Shown here: positions 57,134 through 64,000 of the stretch, in pieces
How positions within the stretch are numbered: the stretch's first letter is position 1
Layout of the letters: each line of letters begins with the position of its first letter
Assembly: GCA_024180945.1 (NCBI GenBank)
Contig: JAKSGN010000041.1
Coordinates: forward strand, 1,116,001-1,180,000
Reading direction: 5' to 3'
From: Macrophomina tecta
Lineage: Eukaryota; Ascomycota; Dothideomycetes; Botryosphaeriales; Botryosphaeriaceae
Length of the DNA stretch: 64,000 nucleotides
Made by a program: the position numbers and the translations under genes
The notes under the pieces: generated by a model
The model's database searches: none
Told to the model about the DNA's origin: nothing
Seen by the model: only the letters and a program-made list of their open reading frames with translations

Positions 57134-57580
57134 TGTGCGGTGGGGCGCGGGCTCTCTGGCCAGGCGTGTCCGGGGGCGTCGAGGGACCTGGAGCTCGGAC
57201 GGTCAGGGGCGATAAAGAGCGCGGGCGATGGAGGTGGTTGCGGGAAGTTGGAATGCATCGGCGGCTCCAATGGCAGGCGGCCGCTTGGACGCGCAGCGCA
57301 AGGCGTCGGAGGTGCGGGCAAGGGCGGCGGGCGCTGGATCCGGGGCTAGCGCTCCAGGCTCGACCCGGCGCGGCGGCCGGGGGCCCGTGCCACTCCTCCA
57401 CGACCGCGCCCGCCGTTGGTTATGTTCCAGCAGGAAACTCGACGCATTCCTCACTTGTGCGACCCCGTCACCGCCCGTGCCCATATAATGCGAAAGCCCC
57501 GTGAGAGCCTGTCGGCGTGCAAGTGACGCTCTGTCCGCTTGCCCCAGCATCACATACGCAAATCACCCCGCAAGATCGCC
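57134..57580. promoter_or_regulatory. Divergent promoter region, SYN8 / RING-TRAF gene
   Basis: 447 bp between head-to-head start codons, GC-rich. No additional gene is supported. Confidence 0.55.
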
Positions 57581-59184
57581 ATGGCCGACGAGAGCCGTCG
57601 GTCCAGCGCCTCGAGCCGCGCCGACACGCCGCTCCTCCAGGCCAGCACCGCTCTCGCCCCCGACCAAGACATCTCCTCCAGCGACCTCAGCGCCATGGAC
57701 CCCCATCCTGAGCTGGTCGTCGGCGGCCCGCCGAACGCTCCCTCGCCCCTCGAGCTGCGCGCGTTCGCGTCCCACCGGGCCAAGAGCTCCTTTGCGAGAG
57801 CCATCGACCACCACCAACTCGAACTCGTCAAGCCCTGCGACGCGAACCTGTGCTGTCTTATTTGCATGGAGCCCTTCGTCAACCCGAAGCGCCTGCTCTG
57901 CGAACACACGTTCTGTGAGCAGTGCCTCAACGACCACATCCGCTACGCCGTCGGACAGTCCTTCAACTACCCGGGTTCCGGCGCTCGATGCCCCACCTGC
58001 CGTCGCGAGCTGAACATGGATGCCGAGCCACTTGGAGTCGCACGAATCGTCACAAACATGTTGGATGAGCTGCTTGTTAAGTGTCCGAGCAAGAATGAAG
58101 GATGCGCCTGGCAGGGTCAGCGGTGCGAGGCTCAGGATCATGTCGACTTTGCATGCGAGTATCGCCTGGTCAATTGCCCCGCTCGCTCTTGTTCCCACCC
58201 GGTCATGGCCAAGGATATTGAACGGGGGTGTCTTCATAACTTTGTCAATTGCGAGTTCTGCCAGGAGACTGTTATGGAAATCACGCTCGAGGTGAGTCAA
58301 CAACCAAGTCATGTCTCACTTATACTAAATGTATGCCACTGCAGGCCCATTACACAAAGCTCTGCCCCCTCCGCATGGACGAATGCCGCGATTGCGGTTC
58401 TGAAGTTGTTCGCAAGGAGATAGACGCCCACTATAGGAACGTATGTCCCAAGGCTGTCATCAACTGCCCGGCCCACGAATTCGGATGCGACTACAATTGT
58501 CAGAGGGACGGAATGGACAAACACAAGCACAGCTGCACCATCGCTAAGATGCTGCCCATGCTGCAGGGAATGAAAACACGTCAAGATGATCTGGAAGCTG
58601 AAAACAGCCAGCTCCGCCGCCAAGTATCATGTCTCGAACAAGGTCTCAACGCCATGCAGGCTATGGTTGCCCTCCCGCCCGGTACCACCGCCTACGAAGT
58701 ACCTGGCGCCGCCGATTTCGCAGCACCGAGCTCTCTGACGGATGTCAACCAGCAGGATCTCATTGCGCAGCATGAGACCCTGCGCAACGAGGTCTCTCGT
58801 CTGAGCAATATGATCGCCGAAGTCGAGGCGCGTACAAGCATGCAGCTCCATAGCGAGGTTCTACGCATCAACACTGATATGGCTCGCACTGAAGCAGCAC
58901 TGGGCGCAATGCGCAACCAGCAACAGTGGCTAATCAATGCCCGCTTGCATGCTCTTGCTCAGATGCGTGCCAACGCCGCTGCCAATTCATCAGGTGCATC
59001 GGCCACGAACACCACCGCTGGTGCCACCACTGCCGGCTCGTCCGCCACCGCCGGTCCAAGCTCCCGTGGCGGTACAGTTACTTCTCTTGCAAGCGCCATG
59101 ACTTCTTTGGCGTCTTCTTCCTCTTCCTCTTCACGTCCGGTACGTCGATTGAGCGATACCACTCGCCAAGATACGAAGTTATGA
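57581..59184 (+). CDS. RING and TRAF-type zinc finger protein with coiled coil
   Basis: Two exons: 57581-58291 and 58345-59184 (516 aa). A C3HC4 RING finger lies at about residues 88-145 (CLICMEPFVNPKRLLCEHTFCEQC ... CPTC; the gap before the last pair is longer than usual). Several TRAF-type Cys/His fingers follow (about 160-320: CPSKNEGC, CPARSCSH, CEFCQE, CPLRMDECRDCG, CPAHEFGC), then a coiled coil (about 330-460) and an Ala/Thr/Ser-rich tail. The architecture is that of TRAF-like E3 ubiquitin ligases; substrate and pathway are unknown. A further intron with donor GTACGT near 59140 and acceptor TTTCCAG at 59211 would replace the last 14 residues and move the stop to 59273, so the 3' end is uncertain. 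Confidence 0.85.
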
Positions 59185-60388
59185 TATTCATGTTTTTTTT
59201 CCCTTTCCAGAAACTGCCCCTTCGTGTTTGCTGTTTTAATACTTCGTTATATCTAGTAACTCGTCTACAATGATCTGCAAAGCACCACTGGCAGAGAGGC
59301 CTGGCATCCGCCCATCTATGAACCCCGGGCACAGTGCGCTCCACCTTCCCCGCACTGCGCTCCCGACTCCTGTCTCATAGGGATCACTTTTGAATCGCAT
59401 GCCGGTCATCTCTCCGAGGTGTTTTCCCAGGGTGGAGAACCAGAAGGGCTGGGCTTCTAGACAGGGTTTTGTTTTCATTGAAGGCGTTTTTGAGCAGGAT
59501 CATACCCTACTGCGTCTTCTTCCTCCTCACTTGTTCGTTTGCGTCTATGGGGGGAAACATAATCGATTTAGTCCGACTGGACATGCACGGAGAGAGAATG
59601 GATGGGAGTTCAGTGCATGCGGCAAACAAAAAATTCTATAGACTTTTCAAATCGGCCCTCGCGGGCTTCACGATAGTTCAATATGAACGCTATCGAATTA
59701 TAATGATGCTGATTTGATGGAAAGCGTGTAGTATTAATTTTTTTTTTTTTTAATGATAACGAGAGGAAAGAATTCGTTTGAGTTATGGGCGGTTGAGAAG
59801 GTACGCCTGGATGTGGCTGTCCTTGAATGCTGATTGCTTCTCGATCCCGACAGGTGCTTCGACTACTCCACTACCCTTTCGACTAGTTACGGCAATGAGA
59901 AGGCATTCATATGTAATCAATTACATTTTTTGAGCAGTGGTTGGGAATGAGTCGAGTGCATCTGCATGCGACTCGGGGTGAGTGTAACGGGATCTCTTTG
60001 TTTGAGACAAACGCATGGCACCTATGTACCTGCGCGTCTGCCCGTCACGCCACATTCCCATTCGGAGCCAGAAGCAATGCGGCAACAGAGTATGTGCATT
60101 AGCTCAATGCATTTGAGCGAATATCAAAGGGAGATTAAAATGCCCCCCAAAAAAAAAACCTTGGCCCATCGTACCATGTATAAACTCGATACCGTGGTAT
60201 CAGAAAATAAAGGGAAAAAGAACTGCAAACCAGGTGCCCAACCACTTTCCGTAGACCTCAACATACTTTTTACTTTTATAGATCCCGTCGTCATCATGCA
60301 CACTCGAATAGCCAAATCCTTCTTTCCAAACGCCTGGTCATCCCTCATTCCCGTCTTGTAAAATTTTGGCGCACTGTCCTGACACTCT
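59185..60388. other. Convergent intergenic region, RING-TRAF gene to ZPR1
   Basis: 1.2 kb holding two 3' UTRs and a T run (about 59739-59751). No gene is supported. Confidence 0.5.
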
Positions 60389-61907
60389 CTAAACGCTCTG
60401 ATCCTCCTCCTTCTTATCCTCCTCGTAGCCCTCGGTCTTCATATCCCGCAAACCGAGATCCTCCTCTTCTTCAGTAGTGCGCTCGTAGTCCTCTACCTTC
60501 ATCTGCGCATCCGGCTCAGGCGCGGCAAAGCTCTGCACATAACTGCTGGCCAACGGATCGGACAGGATGATGGTAAACTTCTGCCGGCCCTCAATAGCGT
60601 CGTCGAGCAGGGAGAAGAAAGTGTCCCACTTAGCACGCGAGCCGGCGTCGATAGAGTCGTGCTTCTCGTTCTCGTCGCCGAAGATGTTGCTGCGGAGGTC
60701 GTCGCGGATGTTCGTAAGGAGACCTTCGATGGTCGTGAAGCGGCCGCCCATGGTGCCCGGCTCGACGAGCAGGTTGAGCTCCGGGCAGCTCATGGCGCAC
60801 GATTCCGACTTGAGGATGTCGCGCGACAAATCCTCCTTGTTCTGGACGGAGATGGTGATGCGGCGGCCTTGTTCGGGGACCTCGCCGCCCGTCTTGACTT
60901 CATTGCTGCGGTAGCCGCAATGCTCACAGACGGTACTCATGAGGACGACCTGCTTGAAGTAGGGTATGTTGACCATCTTCATGTTCGTAGTGCACGGCTT
61001 GGTGCAGCCGGGGCAGCTGGCAGGGAAGGAGTAGACCTGGTTCTCGACAATCTCATCGTCGTCGACATTGTTGACCAAGGGCCGTTCTGGAGCCTGAGGG
61101 TACATCTGGTTGGCCTGGTATTCGGGGCGGAGGGTGGGCTCGGGTGCCTCGACGGGAGCGGTGGTTTCAGCATTCGGGGCCAAGCCGAGGGCAGTGTTCT
61201 GCTCGGGAGATCTTGCGTACTCGTGCTTGGAGAACTTCGCACCGCTCTCGCCTACCGAAGGCTCAACCCAGGAGTTGCCGGCAGGGTCATCCACGGTGAT
61301 GGTGAAGGGGAGCTTCTGACCTTCGTACATTTGCTGTAGCGAGTCCATGACACCTTGAATCTTGTCTGCTACTTCGGGCACGAGTTGTCTCCTCTCCTCC
61401 TGTTTCTGGTCGAGATCCTGCTGGACCATCCTCAAGATACCCTCCACATTGCTCAACTGACCGCGGCCAGGCGGGATCTCCAGATCAATATCCTCGATTC
61501 TGAATATACAAGTGTCGCTCTTAACGACCTGACGGTTCAGGTCGTCCGCGTTCTCGACCTTGAGGACGTATTTGGCGCCGCGGGGTTGAATCTCTCCGGC
61601 AGGCTGGACTTCGGCGTTCTTAAAACCGCAGTGAGGGCAGTCGAAGGACATGATGACGATCTCCTTGAAAAAGGGAATGCGAGTGAGAAGGAGCTTGGTC
61701 ACACCCTGTTGCGCTATTAGTATTTCTCCCGGCGCACGAATTTTCGTGGGCACGTACATCATCGTGGCAGTTCATGCACAAACTCTCAATTTCCTCGACG
61801 ACCTTGGTGGGCTCGCCATCCTCGGTCATGGTCGAAGCGGCCTCCTGGACCTTGCGACCCATGTCTTCGAAGAGGTCCTTCGCTAGACTCCTGCCTGGAA
61901 CCGACAT
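60389..61907 (-). CDS. ZPR1: Zinc finger protein Zpr1 (eEF1A chaperone)
   Basis: Two exons: 61907-61758 and 61705-60389 (488 aa; yeast Zpr1 is 486). Two ZPR1 modules are present, each a C4 zinc finger followed by a beta-rich domain. Finger 1 is CMNC (end of exon 1) with CPHC; finger 2 is CPGC with CEHC, both with the LLxxIPxFKxVxxMS-type spacer (here RIPFFKEIVIMS and NIPYFKQVVLMS). The C terminus is acidic. Zpr1 folds newly made translation elongation factor eEF1A in the cytosol and is essential in yeast. The intron falls between the two Cys pairs of finger 1. A Tc1-like transposon lies 185 bp upstream of its ATG. Confidence 0.96.
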
Positions 61908-62092
61908 GTTGGGCTATGTGACTTGGCGACTGACTGTACGATGGGATGTGCGAGGACCGTAGTTAGGGGGAAGGTTTAAGAGTCTCGGAGCGCTGTCTGA
62001 GACGAGAAAGAAAAATAGTCACAAAGTTTGGAGTCAGAGGGTGGAGGGGTGGAGAGGTTGCTTAGTCGGCAGAAGCTGCTCGAAAAAAAGTA

Positions 62093-62122
62093 CCGCACCC
62101 GTGCAAAAGTCAGGGCGCACGG
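62093..62122 (+). repeat. Left terminal inverted repeat of the Tc1-like element
   Basis: Exact reverse complement of 63372-63401; preceded by the TA target duplicate at 62091-62092. Confidence 0.95.
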
Positions 62123-62180
62123 ACGTGCACGAGTCAAAACAACAACGTACCCTCTTCATCCCTTGCCTCATTACACCACC

Positions 62181-63267
62181 ATGCAGCGCATCTTTGGACG
62201 CGAAATTTCAGGCAATGCTAGGCAAAGGCATCAGCTTTCACATGATCAACGAGTTTCGGTTATTACACAATCGCAAGATGGTAAATCTGGGCGTCAAATT
62301 GCCCGTGAGACTCGCTTCTCAGAACACGCAATTAGGAGCTGCATCAACCACTACAATACGACTGGCCAGATTGATCTAACACCTCGTACTGGCCGTCCCC
62401 CAAAGTCAGCCTTCGCACGGAGCGCCAGATTATTCGTTTTGTTAACCGGTTCCCAAAACTTAAGCACAGCCAGGTGATTAAGCAACTCCAGTTATCTATC
62501 CATAAAGATACGCTCAGGCGTATTCTACGCAAGAACCATATTACCAAATGGCGTGCAAAGAATCGGCCTTGGATCTCTCAAGCGAATGCCCGCATTCGGT
62601 ACCAATATGCAAAGAAATACCGGTATAAGAGCTGGAGATGGTGGATGAGGGTTACGTTCGGTGATGAGTGCTCAGTTGAGCAGGGCTCTGGCCACGCACC
62701 AAGCTGGGTTTTCCGTACGCCTGGCCAGCAAAAGTGGGACCAAAGCCGGCTTAATACACGGCCACTTGGCAAGAAGGCAAGATGTATGGTATGGGGTGGC
62801 TTTTCAGGCCAGCTAGGGGTGTCTGATTTACACGTTATGGAGCGTGATTTGGACTCTCCTAGGCAAGGCTATACTGCCAAATCCTATATCAAAGTACTGG
62901 AGGAACAGGTGCCAAGAAACTACGACTATGGTATGTACTGGTTACAAGATGGTGCTGGTATTCATCGGGCGAACCGGGTGAAGAAATGGCTGCGTGATCA
63001 CCAAATTAGGTGCATTACTCACCCCCATATTCGCCTGATCTGAACCTCCAGGAATACCTTTGGTGGCCACTAAAGATGAAGCTTCAAGAGATTGCGCCAT
63101 TTATTGAGCTTGAGAAGAATCCTGAGCGCGTGGAGGCATTACTAGCTGAGTGGTTACCTAGGGCATACGCATTGGTGGAAAAACCAAGCCTTAAAGCGCT
63201 TTGTAAAAGTATGCCACAACGGCTTGTAGATGTTATTCAAGCTGGTGGCTATCAAACTCGCTGGTAG
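62181..63267 (+). pseudogene. Tc1-like transposase, frameshifted
   Basis: Starts ATGCAGCGC at 62181. The N-terminal part has the helix-turn-helix DNA-binding region of Tc1 transposases (GRQIARETRFSEHAIRSC, then TGRPPK). A first frameshift near 62400-62412 moves coding to the frame that runs to 63043 (INxxTLRRILRKNH-type region, catalytic Asp in FGDECSVEQG, second Asp in WLQDGAGIHRA). A second frameshift in a C run near 63020-63026 leads to the third frame with SPDLNLQEYLWW and the stop at 63267. Counted across the break, the spacing from the second Asp to the Glu is 34, so this is a DD34E enzyme of the Tc1 group. Each break is a single-base change in length. Confidence 0.9.
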
Positions 63268-63371
63268 CCTAGCTTTATAAAGAATCAACTCTTACTGCAT
63301 TTGAGCAACTCCTTGTTGAATAATACGACTCCAAAGTATTGGTGTTGGTGGCAGGATAATTAGCGCCTTGG

Positions 63372-63401
63372 CCGTGCGCCCTGACTTTTGCACGGGTGCG
63401 G
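63372..63401 (-). repeat. Right terminal inverted repeat of the Tc1-like element
   Basis: Exact reverse complement of 62093-62122; followed by the TA target duplicate at 63402-63403. Confidence 0.95.
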
Positions 63402-63544
63402 TAGTTGACGGCGAATGACGAGGTTTTGCCCCGCGCCTCTTGCGGGCCGTGCGCGGCGGGCCCTCGAGCCTCAGCCCTACGACCTGCTGCTGGCATGTGA
63501 GGACCTTCCTCCAGGGCCTCAGTGAGATCTGGGGGTGTCGCTGA

Positions 63545-64000
63545 TCATTCGCTGCGCATGAGATCCATCAGATCAAGGCCGAAGCCCTTGGAGGAGCTGG
63601 TATCTTTTTTGCTGTTCGCGAGCAGCGCCTGCAGTCCTCCTTTTCGCGCCTTCGCTCTCTTCTTGCTGCTGGCGTTTGAAGCAGCTGGAGCTGGAGTCGC
63701 CGGCGCATCAGCTGGCGGCGCTGCATTTGATGCAGGAACAGACTTAGAACCTGTGGGGCGCGCAGAGCCTGCTCCAGCAGCCATTGAAGTCGCTGCCACC
63801 GACACCTTCATCGACTTCGGTGTGTTCATACGTGCCTTATTAGAGGCAATGGGTAACCGTGTTTTGCTTGAACAGCGCGAGCAAGAGTAGATTTTCATCT
63901 TACTGCTGGTGCTGCTCTTCGAGACCTTTGGCGTCTCGACCTTGCCACCCTTCCTTGTTGGTTTAGCGGGCGCGACCGCCTCCTGCTTTACCGTGCATGA
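63545..64000 (-). CDS. Partial: probable RNase MRP protein of the Rpr2/SNM1 family (C-terminal part)
   Basis: The minus-strand frame is open from the window edge to a stop at 63545; the 5' end lies beyond the window. Upstream of the internal Met at 63898 the frame stays open, so the gene continues outwards. Visible parts are a Lys/Ser-rich stretch, the Cys pair KIYSCSRCSSKTRLP, an Ala/Pro-rich linker, a basic KKRAKARKGGLQALL segment and the end GFGLDLMDLM. A CxxC followed by a TR-type residue pair, then this basic segment and the short hydrophobic end, resemble fungal SNM1, an RNase MRP subunit with an Rpr2-type zinc site whose other Cys pair would be outside the window. The resemblance is from memory and short, so the name is tentative. 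Confidence 0.45.
   Translation of the reverse strand, partial: SCTVKQEAVAPAKPTRKGGKVETPKVSKSSTSSKMKIYSCSRCSSKTRLPIASNKARMNTPKSMKVSVAATSMAAGAGSARPTGSKSVPASNAAPPADAPATPAPAASNASSKKRAKARKGGLQALLANSKKDTSSSKGFGLDLMDLMRSE

Larger units (their letters stand above)
62093..63401 (+). mobile_element. Tc1/mariner-type DNA transposon with perfect 30-bp terminal inverted repeats
   Basis: The 30-bp ends 62093-62122 and 63372-63401 are exact inverted repeats beginning CCGCACCCGTGC. The element (1309 bp) is flanked on both sides by TA (62091-62092 and 63402-63403), the target duplication of Tc1/mariner elements. Inside is one transposase frame broken by frameshifts. Perfect repeats point to a fairly recent insertion or sequence exchange with active copies, but the transposase here cannot be made intact. 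No strong C-to-T (RIP) decay is evident by eye. Confidence 0.95.

Noticed and set aside
1..64000. CRISPR arrays, bacterial operons, riboswitches or secondary-metabolite cluster
   Set aside because: Eukaryotic gene structure throughout; no direct-repeat arrays, and no PKS, NRPS, terpene or tailoring genes in the window.

Overview
The window is nuclear DNA of a filamentous ascomycete (Pezizomycotina; a Dothideomycete-like genome fits, but I cannot name the species). Evidence: many short introns (about 47-105 bp, GT..AG, CTAAC/CTGAC-type branch sites), tRNA genes with introns, chitin-modifying enzymes with CBM18 modules, a Zn2Cys6 regulator and single-copy ascomycete housekeeping genes in a compact mix of divergent and convergent pairs. 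I resolved nineteen protein genes of known or describable type, most with exon joins checked for reading phase, plus one partial gene at the right edge, one doubtful small ORF, three tRNA genes and one decayed DNA transposon.

Layout. 1-10 kb: intron-containing tRNA-Ile, a secreted chitin deacetylase-type enzyme with four CBM18 modules (minus), a long GC-rich spacer, an AT-hook nuclear protein (minus), and a second tRNA-Ile (minus). 10-20 kb: a GC-rich spacer with overlapping spurious ORFs, then two phosphate genes tail to tail: an SPX-ankyrin-GDPD glycerophosphodiesterase (GDE1-like, plus) and vacuolar endopolyphosphatase PPN1 (minus). 22-36.5 kb: chromatin remodeller CHD1 (minus) divergent from ribosome-recycling ATPase RLI1/ABCE1 (plus); splicing factor PRP40 (minus) divergent from TRAPPII subunit TRS65 (plus). 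37-43.4 kb: an Mpv17/PMP22-family membrane protein, a UBE2S-like E2, the RNase P/MRP subunit RPP40 (all plus), and a Nit-family amidase (minus). 43.4-52 kb: a gene-poor stretch with the third tRNA-Ile, a second CE4 deacetylase lacking CBM18 (plus), a Zn2Cys6 regulator (minus), another gene-poor stretch, and cyclin C/SSN8 (minus). 52.5-64 kb: Ca2+-regulated mitochondrial carrier SAL1/SCaMC (plus), a Syn8-type SNARE (minus) divergent from a RING/TRAF-finger protein (plus), ZPR1 (minus), a Tc1-like element with perfect terminal repeats and a frameshifted transposase, and the 3' part of a probable SNM1/Rpr2-family RNase MRP protein (minus).

Functional links: GDE1 and PPN1 both release phosphate from stores; the two CE4 enzymes act on chitin or related cell-wall polymer; RPP40 and the SNM1-like gene belong to the RNase P/MRP machinery; CHD1, cyclin C (Mediator kinase module) and PRP40 act in transcription and splicing; RLI1 and ZPR1 serve translation. 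The gene order looks like ordinary mesosynteny rather than a metabolite cluster. I did not find a clearly new multi-gene system. The more notable signals are gene-structure oddities (4-nt and 12-nt microexons, a symmetric exon behind CBM18 duplication), dispersed tRNA-Ile genes with unrelated introns, a SNARE with histidine at the expected zero-layer position, and a transposon just upstream of ZPR1.
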